Shown: positions 18,687 through 30,136, numbered from the stretch's first letter. The stretch is DNA of 64,000 bases from Psychrobacter sp. 4Bb (GCF_002836735.1 NZ_PJAS01000077.1:32503-96502); one strand, 5' to 3'. The notes: a model not told the origin generated them from the sequence alone. Program-made: numbers and translations.

Positions 18687-19844
18687 TTAATTGGTTAAGT
18701 CTAGCTTATTATGTTGCTCAGCTAGAGCCCATTCGATATGTTCGTCAAGCATAGTGTTATGTAGAGTTAACTTGGACTTCAACTGCTCAACCACCTCTAA
18801 ACTGGCATTAGCGTTACCAAGACCAATCGCAATATTGCGCAAAAAATTCACATAGCCGGTGCGTCTTAGTGGGCTACCTTGAGTGTTCTTCATAAAGTCG
18901 GCTTCTTGCCACTGCCATAGTTCAAGCAAGCTACTATTATCCAATCCATGCCTTGGTGCGAAGTCATTGACGGTCGTAAGGTTTGCATAGCGATTCCATG
19001 GACAGATTAACTGACAATCATCACAGCCAAAAACCCGATTGCCAATTGCGCGTCGGTACTTAGTATCGATAATACCGTCGTGCTCAATCGTTAAATAAGA
19101 GATGCAGGCAGATGCATTGAGCTCATGGGGCGCTACAATTGCTTGAGTAGGGCATATGTCAATACAAGCGCTGCAACTACCACAGTGTTCTTTGACAGGT
19201 TCGTCATCGGGTAACTCAAGGCTCAAAAACAACTCACCCAGCACAAAGAATGAGCCCGCTTGTTTATTGATTAATAACGTATGCTTGCCTGTCCAGCCAA
19301 GACCTGCAGCATCTGCGATAGGCCGCTCAAATATAGGCGCAGAATCGCTAAAAGGTCTGAAGACAAATTCTCTTTCTGCACCGATACCTAGATGTTGCCA
19401 TGCAGGAAGCATTGCTTCAATATTCAAGGCCAACTGCTTCAAACGGCTACGCATCGTCTTATGATAGTCACGTCCTCTGGCGTAACGTGCGATGATGCCT
19501 TGATTAGGGTGATCGTTGTCCGCGACAGCACGTGGTGTCGGTGCCTGAGTTAGATAATCCATTCGTACACTGATAATGGTCTTTGCACCATCTACTAATT
19601 CCTCGGGGTGAGCACGCAGATGATGATTGTTATGCATAAACTGTAATTGACCCTCGTAGCCTTTACCGAGCCACTGCTGTAGCTGTTCAATTTGCTGGGT
19701 GAACAAAGGATGGTGGACAGATAAAAATCCACAGTCAGCAAATCCCAGCGTTTGTGCTTGCGCTTTGATCCACTGCTTAACATCTGCTGTGGTTGCAAAT
19801 ACAGTTGGGTTCGTAATGGTGATTTTGTTTTTATCAGTAGGCAT
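18687..19844 (-). CDS. queG: Epoxyqueuosine reductase
   Basis: Cobalamin- and iron-sulfur-dependent enzyme for the last step of queuosine synthesis, reducing epoxyqueuosine to queuosine in tRNA. The 385-residue product has the two 4Fe-4S motifs CGSCSACIDICP and CDDCQLICPW in the middle to C-terminal half, followed by helical repeats. The N-terminal region (VRMDYL) matches the cobalamin-binding part of the family. Minus strand, divergent from the NAD(P)HX repair gene with a 245-bp shared upstream region; this pairing is common in proteobacteria. Confidence 0.95.
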   Translation of the reverse strand: MPTDKNKITITNPTVFATTADVKQWIKAQAQTLGFADCGFLSVHHPLFTQQIEQLQQWLGKGYEGQLQFMHNNHHLRAHPEELVDGAKTIISVRMDYLTQAPTPRAVADNDHPNQGIIARYARGRDYHKTMRSRLKQLALNIEAMLPAWQHLGIGAEREFVFRPFSDSAPIFERPIADAAGLGWTGKHTLLINKQAGSFFVLGELFLSLELPDDEPVKEHCGSCSACIDICPTQAIVAPHELNASACISYLTIEHDGIIDTKYRRAIGNRVFGCDDCQLICPWNRYANLTTVNDFAPRHGLDNSSLLELWQWQEADFMKNTQGSPLRRTGYVNFLRNIAIGLGNANASLEVVEQLKSKLTLHNTMLDEHIEWALAEQHNKLDLTN

Positions 19845-20089
19845 AGATAGTAGGTGCTTATTAGATGGTTTTCTCGTTTGTTTTAATCAGATTATTCATA
19901 TCTGACAATCAGAGATAATGTAAATACCGCTATGATAAGCCAGTGAGCAATGAGTGCAAGTATAAAAGAAAATAAACTCATATTCATATTGATACATAAG
20001 TCGAGATAAGCTTTTGCTAAGCTGATATGAGAAATGAGCAACCAAATTTAGATAAAATAAAAAATGAGTAGAAACACCAAGGATAAGTT

Positions 20090-21913
20090 ATGAGAAATAA
20101 TACCAATTTATCACCTATAAAAAATACAAAACCTATTGCGCTATATAGTAGTAAGCAGATTTATGCGATGGAACAGGCTTGGTTTGCAGAGGGGTACGAT
20201 AGTTTTGGTTTGATGAAACAAGCCGCTTGGCAAATGACACAGCAAATAGAGCAGATTTATGAGCGAAAAACCGTCAGTGCCAGCCATTCTGCCAATACTA
20301 ACGTTTATCACCGTAGTGCTCATCCACGTCGAGCAAGTATCTGGGTAGGGAAAGGCAACAATGGTGGTGATGGCTGGCTCATCGCTCATTATTTACAGCA
20401 AGCTGGCTGGCAAGTAGAAGTAATAACGGTTGGTTTTATTAAAGATGATTTTGATCTCCATGATCAATCAGTAACTTCTAAAACTCCTAGCGATAAAGAT
20501 AGCGATAGTAGCAATATTACTGACGCGACAAGGGCGTTACGAATAGCCCTAGCTAGCAGCTGTCACTATCAACGGTTTGAAGACATTGTTAATCACGATG
20601 ATGCGAATAAAGTAAACTTGCCAGCTGACATTTATATCGATGCATTATTTGGTATTGGCTTAGATCGTGCACCAGAGGGAGCCTATAAAGCAGCTATTAA
20701 CGCTTTTAACAACGTTACTCAGCAAAATAACGCACTAGCAATAGCAGTTGATATTCCAAGTGGTTTAGTGGCTTCTACTGGTGAAGTGTTCGAGCGCATA
20801 GCAATACAAGCTGACGTGACTCTATGTTTGATTGCGCGTAAGTTTGGTCTGCATACTAAAGATGGTACAGATTATAGCGGAGACGTAATCGATATACCGT
20901 TGATACCTTATCAAAAAGCATGCCAGCAAATAGCTAGCCATCATACGATAGCTGAGAAAAATGCCAGTCAAGCATTTGAGCCAGTTGCTACGCTGCTGAC
21001 GGCTGCACATAGTATGAAGCCACGTCGCCAGAACAGCTACAAAGGCAGCTATGGTCATGTATTAATCATTGGCGGAAATCGCGTCGATGGCTCTCAAGGT
21101 ATGGGCGGAGCTGCCATACTGTCTGCGGCCAGTACGATGGCGACAGGTGCTGGTAAAATAACAGTTGCCTGTCATGAGGCTTTTCATGGGTCGTTACTGA
21201 CTTCATTGCCAGATGCGATGACTATTAATCTACATGACGCAAGCGGCGTAAAAGGTCTGATTAAGCAGGCTAGTGTCGTTGCTATTGGGATGGGACTTGG
21301 CCGTGACGAAAAAGCCAAAGCATTATTTATTGATTATGTACAGGCTGCTATAGAGAATGAAAAATCAATTGTGATCGATGCAGATGGACTTTATCACTTG
21401 GCATCGCTGCACATGGACAATCATGAGCTAATAGCAGAGCTACGAGAATATAGTACTAATCATCGGGTTTGCTTGACGCCACATAGTGGGGAAGCAGCTA
21501 GATTACTTGATCAAAAGATAAGTAAGATTGAGTCCAATAGACTGCAAGCTATAAAACAGTGCGCTGCAATATATGGTGGTAACTGGGTATTAAAAGGGGC
21601 AGGATCATTAGTGCTAGAACAAGAAGAGGGAAGAGAGAATGTATACGTCTGTGATGTGGGTAATGCTGGTATGGCAACCGCTGGCATGGGTGATGTGCTA
21701 TCTGGGGTAACCGCTGGACTATTGGCACAGCAAGATTTATCAGCAGAGGCACGTAGCTTACATCAAGCAGTTCTTATACATGGGTTTGCAGGAGATGTAT
21801 TGGTGAATCAAGCGAATAGCGATATCAATACATTGCTAGTGGGGCAAAGAGGGCTACAAGCTCAAGATATGCCAGCAGCCATTCGTCACGTCATGCAGCT
21901 TATGATAATTTAA
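20090..21913 (+). CDS. nnr: Bifunctional NAD(P)HX epimerase / ADP-dependent NAD(P)HX dehydratase
   Basis: Repairs hydrated NADH and NADPH. The 607-residue fusion has the epimerase domain in the N-terminal half (GKGNNGGDGWLIAHYL near residue 85, DALFGIGLDR near 186) and the carbohydrate-kinase-like dehydratase domain in the C-terminal half (GMGLGRD near 402, NAGMATAGMGDVLSGV near 524). It is about 90 residues longer than E. coli YjeF/Nnr. A polar insert rich in Asp/Ser/Thr (about residues 122-150) in the epimerase domain accounts for part of that. Divergent from queG. Confidence 0.94.
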   Translation: MRNNTNLSPIKNTKPIALYSSKQIYAMEQAWFAEGYDSFGLMKQAAWQMTQQIEQIYERKTVSASHSANTNVYHRSAHPRRASIWVGKGNNGGDGWLIAHYLQQAGWQVEVITVGFIKDDFDLHDQSVTSKTPSDKDSDSSNITDATRALRIALASSCHYQRFEDIVNHDDANKVNLPADIYIDALFGIGLDRAPEGAYKAAINAFNNVTQQNNALAIAVDIPSGLVASTGEVFERIAIQADVTLCLIARKFGLHTKDGTDYSGDVIDIPLIPYQKACQQIASHHTIAEKNASQAFEPVATLLTAAHSMKPRRQNSYKGSYGHVLIIGGNRVDGSQGMGGAAILSAASTMATGAGKITVACHEAFHGSLLTSLPDAMTINLHDASGVKGLIKQASVVAIGMGLGRDEKAKALFIDYVQAAIENEKSIVIDADGLYHLASLHMDNHELIAELREYSTNHRVCLTPHSGEAARLLDQKISKIESNRLQAIKQCAAIYGGNWVLKGAGSLVLEQEEGRENVYVCDVGNAGMATAGMGDVLSGVTAGLLAQQDLSAEARSLHQAVLIHGFAGDVLVNQANSDINTLLVGQRGLQAQDMPAAIRHVMQLMII

Positions 21914-21935
21914 TATTTGCTTTCAAGAGGTCTGA

Positions 21936-22433
21936 CTAGGTAGAAGGGTTGGAGCAATACTGAGTAATTGCTTGCTGTACACGCTCGCGCTTAAGCTCAA
22001 TCTCACGGCCATCTAGGTATTGACGTTTACCGTTGGCATCCATTTCATAGATACGGCCGCCGACATTGAGGTTAGTTAAATTGTTACGTAGTGATTGGCA
22101 GCGTTGAGCATTAGCCTGAGCTTCTTGTTCTTTAATACGTGCTTCAAGTGCTGCTACTCGTTGTTCTTCTGCCGTTTGAGCATTGCTGCTCTGGTTGGGA
22201 TCTGTTTTTCCTGCCATTTGTCCTGCATTGTTCTGTCTGCCGTCACTACGAAACTCAATCAGTTCAATATTTTTGCCGACTTGCGGCGCATGTTGGCTAT
22301 ATTTTACTTCACCATGTGCCCCAATAGATTTATAAACTTGAATAGCCTGACTGGCATTCATGGACAGCATTAGCATACACGCAGTACTCATCAACAGTTT
22401 GGCAGCGGTATTTATCTTAGACGCATATGCCAT
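21936..22433 (-). CDS. DUF4124 domain-containing protein
   Basis: 165-residue exported protein of unknown role. A hydrophobic N-terminal signal segment (LLMSTACMLMLSMNASQA, residues about 13-30) is followed by a DUF4124 domain (YKSIGAHGEVKYSQHAPQVG). Next come a glutamine/alanine-rich coiled-coil segment (residues about 85-110) and a C-terminal part with ending CSNPST. Family proteins are periplasmic and often next to cell-envelope genes. No operon partner is apparent; it converges with nnr. Confidence 0.75.
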   Translation of the reverse strand: MAYASKINTAAKLLMSTACMLMLSMNASQAIQVYKSIGAHGEVKYSQHAPQVGKNIELIEFRSDGRQNNAGQMAGKTDPNQSSNAQTAEEQRVAALEARIKEQEAQANAQRCQSLRNNLTNLNVGGRIYEMDANGKRQYLDGREIELKRERVQQAITQYCSNPST

Positions 22434-23310
22434 AGTAGCAATCCTTTTATTTAATAAAAATCAAATGTATATGGGTGTAAATATAACACTTGAACGTTTT
22501 ATTGGTAGTAATAATGTATCGACTATCGATTCTAGCAAATAATACTTATCAATGTATATTATTTAATAACTAATAGTTTGGGATAGGCTTTAGAAGTTTT
22601 TCTTGACAATAACTCGTAAACCATCGAATATAATAGCAGTTGATTGGTCAGTGAGCGGCTTTTACGATGTTGCCGTGGCACTTGAGAAAGAAAACGACGA
22701 GTTACTTATCGGTAGCTTACGCAGTTTTATTTCCTTTGTGATAATGATATAGCAAGCATAGTGGCATAACGACCACTGTTGATAGCGATACATTGTCTCC
22801 GGACTTATCTGTCTACAATGACTAAGATAAACTTATTATTTGAAATGTGCTAAATGTGTTTTTAGCAGTTGTATCAAACGCGATATAGTACGCCGTTAAG
22901 AGGTTTCACTAAAGCCTGTTGTAAGTTCTAAAGATCTTATAATTTAGCATTGGTTATGAAGTTTTTTTGCTTGTGTATATCTGTGTATATCGATGCATCT
23001 GTACAAATAAAGTCACACGAATAAAGTCACAATAGGTACTTGCTAGTATCGAATCTCAATAATAAGCGTCTTCTTTTATAGATGCACTCGCATCTTGTCA
23101 CTGTATATCGATAAACATCCATCACAAAGCTGACCTAAAATACACTGCTATGTTTGATTAGTATTGTCCTATCAGACAGTGTTAATTAAACCTATTAGGC
23201 AGATATTCTTGATATGGACAAGAATTAGCGATCATTCAGTAAGTGGAAATAACGACGGTAAGTAATTATTTTTACTCATAGAATCCCGCAAATTCTCGCC
23301 GCAAAAAAAG
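22434..23310 (+). other. 880-bp non-coding stretch before ilvB
   Basis: No convincing gene is seen. It contains TTGACA at 22603-22608 with possible -10 choices GAATAT (17-bp spacing) or TATAAT (20-bp spacing), and a hairpin AGTGG/CCACT near 22758. It also holds tandem TGTGTATATC copies near 22973-22992, a repeat of AATAAAGTCACA near 23007 and 23021, and an inverted repeat ATTCTTG/CAAGAAT at 23205-23225. Some of these may belong to an ilvB leader, but I cannot identify a proper leader peptide with terminator. Confidence 0.5.
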
Positions 23311-23319
23311 GTGATGACA

Positions 23320-25146
23320 GTGACGCAAACCACGCAAAGTCCGAACATGACGGGACATACCCAAACGGGTAATGCCGCCAAAAATTTTGAACAAAAGCAA
23401 CAACGTCTTGCAGAAGGTAGTGCACAGCCTGTGATGCTATCGGGCGCTGAAATGCTGGTGCAAGCACTGACTGACGAAGGTGTCGAATACATCTTTGGCT
23501 ATCCAGGTGGTGCGGTCTTACACATTTATGATGCGCTGTTTCAGCAAGAAAATATTGAGCACATCTTAGTACGTCATGAGCAAGCAGCGGGCCACATGGC
23601 CGATGCTTATTCGCGAGTGACTGGTAATACTGGTGTCGTGTTGGCCACATCAGGCCCTGGTGCGACCAATACCGTGACAGCTATTGCTACTGCCTTTATG
23701 GATTCTGTACCAATGGTTGTAATCGCAGGTCAGGTACCAAGCAGCCTAATCGGTGAAGATGCTTTCCAAGAAACAGATATGGTAGGTGTATCACGTCCTA
23801 TCGTTAAGCATAGCTTTCAAGTACGCCATGCTAGCGAAATTCCAATGATTGTGAAAAAGGCATTTTATATTGCCCAGACTGGTCGCCCAGGCCCTGTAGT
23901 CATTGATGTGCCAAAAGACATGACTGCGCCTAGCGAAAAGTTTGCTTACGAATATCCAGAAGAAGTATTTATACGCTCGTATCAGCCTTCACTCAAAGGT
24001 CATAGTGGTCAAATCAAAAAAGCCATTGAAACGCTATTAGCAGCGCAGCGTCCAGTTGTATATGCAGGCGGCGGTGTGATTTGGAGCAATGCGCACGAAG
24101 AATTAACAGATCTTGCACATCGTCTGAATTTACCAGTGACCAACACCTTGATGGGTCTTGGTACGTTCCCTGGCTCTGATCGTCAGTTCTTAGGTATGCT
24201 TGGCATGCACGGTACTTACGAAGCCAATATGAGTATGCACCATGCTGATGTGATTTTGGCCGTCGGCGCGCGTTTCGATGATCGTGTGACCAACAACGTT
24301 AAAAAATTCTGCCCTAACGCAACCATCATTCATATCGATATCGATCCTGCTTCGATCTCAAAAACGATTCTTGCGCACATTCCTATCGTAGGTGATGTGA
24401 AGTCGGTCTTAACGGACATGCTAGAGATTGTTGGTCAAGACAAGCAGCTAGAGCAGCACGCATTGCTCGATTGGTGGTCACAAATTAATGAGTGGCGTAA
24501 GCGTCATGGCTTACGTTATGACACCAGCACAGATAATGGCATTAAGCCACAAAGTGTCGTACAAGCTCTAGATAAAGTGACTAATAGTAACGCTATTATC
24601 ACAAGTGACGTCGGTCAGCATCAGATGTTCGCAGCTCTTTACTATACTTACAATGAGCCACGTCAATGGCTGAATTCAGGTGGTCTTGGTACCATGGGTG
24701 TTGGTCTGCCGTATGCAATGGCTGCCAAACTTGCCAATCCTGAGCGTGATGTGGTTTGTATTACTGGTGAAGGCTCTATTCAGATGAATATCCAAGAGCT
24801 ATCGACCTGCTTACAGTATAACTTACCAGTTAAAATTCTGAACATTAACAATGCGCAGCTTGGTATGGTGAAGCAGTGGCAAGATATGCTGTATGAAGGT
24901 CGTCATGCCCAGTCTTATATGAACTCCTTACCAGATTTTGTCAAATTGGCTGAAAGCTATGGTCATGTCGGTATCAAAATTACTGACCCTGCAACCATGG
25001 AAGCACAATTGGCTGAAGCAATGGCTATGAAAGACAAACTGGTATTTATCGATGTTTACGTCGATCGTAATGAGCATGTATATCCAATGCAAATCGCTGG
25101 ACAGGCCATGCGTGATATGTGGTTAACAAAAGGGGAGCGTACCTAA
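23320..25146 (+). CDS. ilvB: Acetolactate synthase large subunit
   Basis: Thiamine-diphosphate enzyme that starts valine, leucine and isoleucine synthesis. It has the N-terminal TPP-binding domain ([33 protein letters not shown] with the catalytic Glu), the central FAD-like domain and the C-terminal domain with [12 protein letters not shown] in place of the usual GDGS. About 608 residues; the first 40 are a non-conserved polar extension. Start choice is uncertain among GTG 23311, ATG 23314 and GTG 23320; AAAGGTG at 23307-23313 is best spaced for 23320. Overlaps ilvN by one base. The gene could equally be named ilvI. Confidence 0.95.
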   Translation: MTQTTQSPNMTGHTQTGNAAKNFEQKQQRLAEGSAQPVMLSGAEMLVQALTDEGVEYIFGYPGGAVLHIYDALFQQENIEHILVRHEQAAGHMADAYSRVTGNTGVVLATSGPGATNTVTAIATAFMDSVPMVVIAGQVPSSLIGEDAFQETDMVGVSRPIVKHSFQVRHASEIPMIVKKAFYIAQTGRPGPVVIDVPKDMTAPSEKFAYEYPEEVFIRSYQPSLKGHSGQIKKAIETLLAAQRPVVYAGGGVIWSNAHEELTDLAHRLNLPVTNTLMGLGTFPGSDRQFLGMLGMHGTYEANMSMHHADVILAVGARFDDRVTNNVKKFCPNATIIHIDIDPASISKTILAHIPIVGDVKSVLTDMLEIVGQDKQLEQHALLDWWSQINEWRKRHGLRYDTSTDNGIKPQSVVQALDKVTNSNAIITSDVGQHQMFAALYYTYNEPRQWLNSGGLGTMGVGLPYAMAAKLANPERDVVCITGEGSIQMNIQELSTCLQYNLPVKILNINNAQLGMVKQWQDMLYEGRHAQSYMNSLPDFVKLAESYGHVGIKITDPATMEAQLAEAMAMKDKLVFIDVYVDRNEHVYPMQIAGQAMRDMWLTKGERT

Positions 25147-25643
25147 TGCAACAACAACATCTGATTTCGGTATTGATGGAAAACGAAGCGGGTTCGTTGT
25201 CGCGGTTAGTCGGCTTGTTCTCACAACGTGGCTACAATATCGAAACTTTGAACGTCGCGCCTACTGATGATCCAAGTATCTCACGTCTAACAGTTACGAC
25301 CATTACGTCACCTGAAAGAATTGAGCAGATCACCAAACAATTGCATAAATTGATTGAAGTGGTTAAAGTGCTTAATCTGACGGAGAACGTACACGTTGAG
25401 CGTGAATTGATGCTCATCAAAGTCCGCGCAACAGGCGGTGTGCGTGAAGAGATTAAACGTAGCGCAGACATTTTCCGCGCACAAATCGTCGATGTAAATT
25501 CTAACTTATATACGATTCAAATCGTGGGTGACAAAGCCAAACTTGATGGTTTTATCGATGTGATTGGCCGTGAGCGCATTATGGAAGTGGTTCGCTCAGG
25601 TGTTATCGGTATTGCCCGCGGTGAAAAGACTCTAAGCATTTAA
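25146..25643 (+). CDS. ilvN: Acetolactate synthase small (regulatory) subunit
   Basis: 165-residue regulatory subunit that binds valine and confers feedback control. An N-terminal ACT domain (HLISVLMENEAGSLSRLVGLF, residues 5-25) is followed by the C-terminal ALS_ss domain (ERELMLIKVRA, then GRERIMEVVRSGVIGIARG). The ATG at 25146 overlaps the ilvB stop (TAATG), with GGGGAG eight bases upstream; a start at 25119 is rejected. Could also be named ilvH. Confidence 0.95.
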   Translation: MQQQHLISVLMENEAGSLSRLVGLFSQRGYNIETLNVAPTDDPSISRLTVTTITSPERIEQITKQLHKLIEVVKVLNLTENVHVERELMLIKVRATGGVREEIKRSADIFRAQIVDVNSNLYTIQIVGDKAKLDGFIDVIGRERIMEVVRSGVIGIARGEKTLSI

Positions 25644-25691
25644 TTATTTATCAAAACCAGTTTAAACCAATATTTATTTATCTAATCAACA

Positions 25692-26794
<1,103 letters not shown>

Positions 26795-26848
26795 GTTTTA
26801 TACAAATGAAAGTCTTATTTAGATAAAAATCTGATTTAGATTAAATAG

Positions 26849-26881
26849 CCCATGTTATCACTTGATAGCATGGGTTTTTTT
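26849..26881 (+). terminator. Intrinsic terminator of ilvBNC
   Basis: Stem of up to 12 bp with one G-U pair (26849-26860 with 26863-26874; inner pairs open to give a loop), followed by T6-7. Confidence 0.88.
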
Positions 26882-27013
26882 ATGCAAAGTATTTGATAGG
26901 CGCTTTGCGCTTTGATTTGAATCGGGGTTATCGGTTGAAAACTATTAATTGCTACCCAATATAAGCAGGCACCTTAACATTGGCCAAAGCGCCTTTGCGA
27001 TCAACATTTATCA

Positions 27014-27523
27014 TTGTTCTTACCCGTTTCTAAATATTCGAAGCGGGCGGATGCTTCATTCTCACTTTCTATAGATAATAGGTTGTATGCTGTGCAAATA
27101 TCTTATTCAGACTGGCTAACGCCGCAATTCGTATATATTACTCTTAGCGCTGTGGTAGCAGTTTTAATTTGGATAGAAGGGGAGATGCTCAAACAGACTG
27201 ATGGCAAACTGCCTCAATCTAAATTCTTCAAAGTCAGTTCATTGTTAGATACTCTATGGTTCTTCATATCAGTGGTGATTTTATACGTTATTGATTTGAC
27301 CCCATTAGCTATCGCAGTGCCAGCAGCATATGGCATATACACGACCTTTGGCTGGATATATGGTACCAAGCTACTGAAGCGTAAAGGCATCCCTGACTCT
27401 CCTAAAGACTTGGTCATTCCAGCGAAATATATTGCCTACAGTCAGTCATTTTCATTGGTGTTTTTTGCGTTATGTTTGCTCGTATTGAGTTCAGCATGGT
27501 TACCAACATCACCATTGCAGTGA
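27014..27523 (+). CDS. Hypothetical membrane protein
   Basis: Not recognised. The open frame reaches 169 residues from a TTG at 27014. A more plausible start is the GTG at 27092 (about 143 residues, VQISYSDWLTPQF) because the earlier part is polar and lacks a ribosome binding site. Three or four hydrophobic segments are visible: FVYITLSAVVAVLIWI, LWFFISVVILYVIDL, IAVPAAYGIYTTFGWIYG and SLVFFALCLLVLSSAW. A basic cytoplasmic-like loop KLLKRKGIPDSPKDLV separates the last two. It stands alone between ilvC and a cold-shock gene. Confidence 0.6.
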   Translation: MFLPVSKYSKRADASFSLSIDNRLYAVQISYSDWLTPQFVYITLSAVVAVLIWIEGEMLKQTDGKLPQSKFFKVSSLLDTLWFFISVVILYVIDLTPLAIAVPAAYGIYTTFGWIYGTKLLKRKGIPDSPKDLVIPAKYIAYSQSFSLVFFALCLLVLSSAWLPTSPLQ

Positions 27524-27723
27524 TTGATATTCCAACCTACTATCATCTATGTCGACTTATTTAATTAGTGGTTTATTGATGGAGTTATGGTGCATTTATA
27601 AATAAAAACTATTTCATATCAATAAGATATGGATCTGATTAATATCGATGTTAGCTTGCAACAATAGTGAGTATTTATTTACAAAAATCAGCAATTTAGA
27701 CTGTTCCTACCATAGAAAACTGT

Positions 27724-27729
27724 TATAAT
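27724..27729 (+). promoter_or_regulatory. Candidate -10 of the cold-shock gene
   Basis: Perfect TATAAT at 27724-27729 with no good -35. It would give a leader of about 150 bases before the csp start, the kind of long 5' UTR used for cold regulation of cspA-type mRNAs. Confidence 0.45.
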
Positions 27730-27886
27730 CAGACTGTACTCAAAATATTTGAGGCAAAAAATGCAAATTTTCTTTAAGATTATTTAGCATTTTTGGCCGC
27801 CGCATTTAGCAGAAAATATTAGGGTATATATCAATTAATCGGTGATGACACAAGTCTCGCCAACAGTTAAAGAGTCAGGAAAATTT

Positions 27887-28099
27887 ATGTCAGATAAAGT
27901 TGAAGGCACTGTAAAGTGGTTTAATGAAGCTAAAGGTTTTGGTTTTATCGCTCAAGACAACGGCGGACAAGACGTATTCGCTCACTACAGCGCTATCCAA
28001 GGTAACGGTTTCAAAACTCTAGCCGAAGGCCAAAAAGTGTCTTTCATCTTAGGTGATGGCAAAAAAGGCCCACAAGCTGAGCAAATCGAAGCTATCTAA
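27887..28099 (+). CDS. Cold-shock protein, CspA family
   Basis: 70-residue single-stranded nucleic-acid chaperone. RNP1 (KGFGFI, near residue 16) and RNP2 (VFAHYSAI, near 30) are intact. I chose the ATG at 27887 ([17 protein letters not shown]) after AGGAAA; the longer reading from 27842 lacks homology. Several paralogues are usual in Psychrobacter, so I do not assign a specific csp letter. Own terminator downstream. Confidence 0.94.
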   Translation: MSDKVEGTVKWFNEAKGFGFIAQDNGGQDVFAHYSAIQGNGFKTLAEGQKVSFILGDGKKGPQAEQIEAI

Positions 28100-28211
28100 T
28101 CTCATTTATTATTAGGCTAACTGCTTGCCAGTAAGCTTAATGACAATAAGATTATCAATACGCATTGATTACTTTGTTTGTTAAAACAATAAAAATACTG
28201 TATCGACTTTA

Positions 28212-28245
28212 AAAAAAAGCAACCTCTTATCAGGTTGCTTTTTTT
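28212..28245 (+). terminator. Intrinsic terminator after the cold-shock gene
   Basis: Perfect 9-bp core stem (28217-28225 with 28232-28240) extended by an A run and T7; loop CTTATC. Confidence 0.9.
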
Positions 28246-28366
28246 ATGGGGCTTTTTTGGCATGACAAAGTGTTGGTAATGTAAGGTACTATTGATTTTG
28301 ACGGTCAACATCATCAGGTAATAGCGAACAATGATTTAATAAAAATGTAATAGATAAGGTTGTATT

Positions 28367-28936
28367 ATGAAGTGGGAAAATTGGCTTTCAATTGACTGGC
28401 AACAGGTGCTCGGGATTTCTTTATCTGCTGTAGGCTTTTATGTAGGGCTGATGTTGTTTACTCGATTGATGGGTTTACGCAGTTTTTCTAAGTTATCAAG
28501 CCATGATTTTGCCATGACCGTTGGTATTGGTAGTATATTAGCGTCGACAGTGTTGTCAGATAAGCCCTCTCTACTTCAAGGATTGTTTGCTGTTGCGGTG
28601 CTATTCTTGATACAGGGTGTTATTTCAATTATCAGACGCAAAATAAAACCACTAAAAGCTCTGATAGATAATCAAGCTATTATCCTAATGGCTCATGGCG
28701 AGTATTTAGATGATAATCTAAAAGAGGCTAATCTTAGTACCAGCGATGTGCAGGAAGTGCTACGTAAAAATGGTATCAAAGCGAAAACAGAAGTGTTTGC
28801 AGTGATTATGGAGACGACAGGTGATATGAGTGTCATCAAGAACAATGATGTCGAACCTGATTGGTCTTTATTTGACGATATACGTGATAGCGAATTATTG
28901 CTTGGTGCTAGTAAGAATGGTAAGTCGCAGGTCTGA
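28367..28936 (+). CDS. DUF421 domain-containing membrane protein (YetF-like)
   Basis: 189-residue protein with three N-terminal hydrophobic segments (VLGISLSAVGFYVGLMLF, FAMTVGIGSILASTVL, LLQGLFAVAVLFLIQGVI). A C-terminal soluble YetF-type domain follows (KPLKALIDNQAIILMAHGEYLDDNLKEANLS, then DVQEVLRKNGI). RTMGLRSF-like RLMGLRSFSKLSSHDFAMTV is the family signature. Role unknown; Bacillus YetF-type proteins are linked to spore germination, which does not apply here. Stands alone. Confidence 0.82.
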   Translation: MKWENWLSIDWQQVLGISLSAVGFYVGLMLFTRLMGLRSFSKLSSHDFAMTVGIGSILASTVLSDKPSLLQGLFAVAVLFLIQGVISIIRRKIKPLKALIDNQAIILMAHGEYLDDNLKEANLSTSDVQEVLRKNGIKAKTEVFAVIMETTGDMSVIKNNDVEPDWSLFDDIRDSELLLGASKNGKSQV

Positions 28937-29104
28937 CTCGATTAACTATTCTTATCCGTTAACTTTGAAGAGATAAATAATAACAAAATATTAAGTAAAG
29001 CTAAGGCTTAGAATGCTATAAAGGGTATGAGCATTTTGAGCTGTTGAACCATAAAAATCTTGAAACGATGCGCTTATAGAGTATTTATTGTAGAGTGTTG
29101 ACAA

Positions 29105-29284
29105 ATTTATGACGCATTATTCACGGCGTTGTCTTGACCTTATCTGCCTGCTGACGCAAGATACATAGGTCTGATAATAACGGTCGGCTTAGCTTTAGCA
29201 GATTTCATTAGTAAGAGATACAATGCTAATATGCTCTTAGGTATTGGCTCATCTTTCTTAGTTAACTATATTCTGTTGATGTAG
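29105..29284 (+). pseudogene. Decayed AzlD-like membrane protein fragment
   Basis: The 450-bp gap between the DUF421 gene and etfB contains a 48-codon open stretch (29138-29284) that reads PYLPADARYIGLIITVG, then ADFISKRYNANMLLGIG and VNYILLM before TAG. The same frame upstream, beyond an in-frame TGA at 29135-29137, reads IYDALFTALS. The pattern of a proline-containing loop and two hydrophobic helices resembles the C-terminal half of AzlD-type branched-chain amino acid exporter subunits. No start or N-terminal half is found. Assignment from memory of the family only. Confidence 0.35.
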
Positions 29285-29386
29285 TAATAACCTTGAGCAG
29301 TATTTTGAACGACAATTTGAACCACAACGAACCTTTGGTTCTTAACTGACAATTTTTAACTCATAACATTAATAAACGAGGAACGT

Positions 29387-30136
29387 ATGAAAGCATTAGT
29401 AGCGGTCAAGCGTGTCATTGATTATAACGTAAAAGTTCGTGTAAAAGCCGACAACTCTGGCGTTGACTTATCAAACACTAAAATGTCAATCAACCCTTTT
29501 GATGAAATCGCAGTAGAAGAAGCGGTTCGTCTAAAAGAAGCTGGCATCATTGATGAGATCATTGTTGCTTCAATCGGTCCAAAAGAGTCACAAGAGCAGA
29601 TTCGTGCAGCCCTAGCGCTAGGTGCTGACCGTGGTGTATTAGTCGTAAGTGACGAAAAACCATATCCACTACAAGTTGCTAAGATTCTAAAAAGTATCGC
29701 TGAAGCTGAAAGCACTGATATTATCCTATTAGGTAAGCAAGCGATTGATGATGACAACAACCAAACGGGTCAGATGCTAGCGGCATTGATGGGTATCGGT
29801 CAAGGTACGTTTGCATCAGAAATGAAAGTTGAAGGCGATAAAGTAAACGTAACGCGTGAAATCGATGGTGGCCTACAAACTGTTGCACTTGATTTGCCAG
29901 CAGTCATCACGACTGATCTACGTTTGAATGAGCCACGTTATGCTAAATTGCCTAATATCATGAAAGCGAAGAAAAAGCCACTTGATGAGAAAACGCCAGC
30001 TGATTTCGGTGTTGATATGACATCTAAGCAAGAGATTATTAAAGTCGTGCCACCTGCTGACCGTAAAGCTGGTATTACAGTAGGGTCAGTTGATGAGTTG
30101 GTCGATAAGCTAAGAAACGAAGCAAAAGTCATTTAA
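29387..30136 (+). CDS. etfB: Electron transfer flavoprotein subunit beta
   Basis: 249-residue AMP-binding subunit of the ETF heterodimer that passes electrons from acyl-CoA dehydrogenases to ETF-ubiquinone oxidoreductase. The N-terminus [20 protein letters not shown], the AMP/FAD contact region [17 protein letters not shown] near residue 125 and [20 protein letters not shown] near 185 are all family-typical. 152 bp separate it from etfA. Confidence 0.96.
   Translation: MKALVAVKRVIDYNVKVRVKADNSGVDLSNTKMSINPFDEIAVEEAVRLKEAGIIDEIIVASIGPKESQEQIRAALALGADRGVLVVSDEKPYPLQVAKILKSIAEAESTDIILLGKQAIDDDNNQTGQMLAALMGIGQGTFASEMKVEGDKVNVTREIDGGLQTVALDLPAVITTDLRLNEPRYAKLPNIMKAKKKPLDEKTPADFGVDMTSKQEIIKVVPPADRKAGITVGSVDELVDKLRNEAKVI

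Noticed and set aside
22603..22752. 49-residue open frame (TTG start) reading RKPSNIIAVDWSVSGFYDV and ALEKENDELLIGSL
   Set aside because: It reads protein-like, but it has no ribosome binding site, starts at a TTG overlapping a promoter-like TTGACA, and I cannot link it to any family.
23150..23184. Possible branched-chain leader peptide (short frame ISIVLSDSVN)
   Set aside because: Starts only with TTG, has no ribosome binding site and no terminator/antiterminator pair follows.
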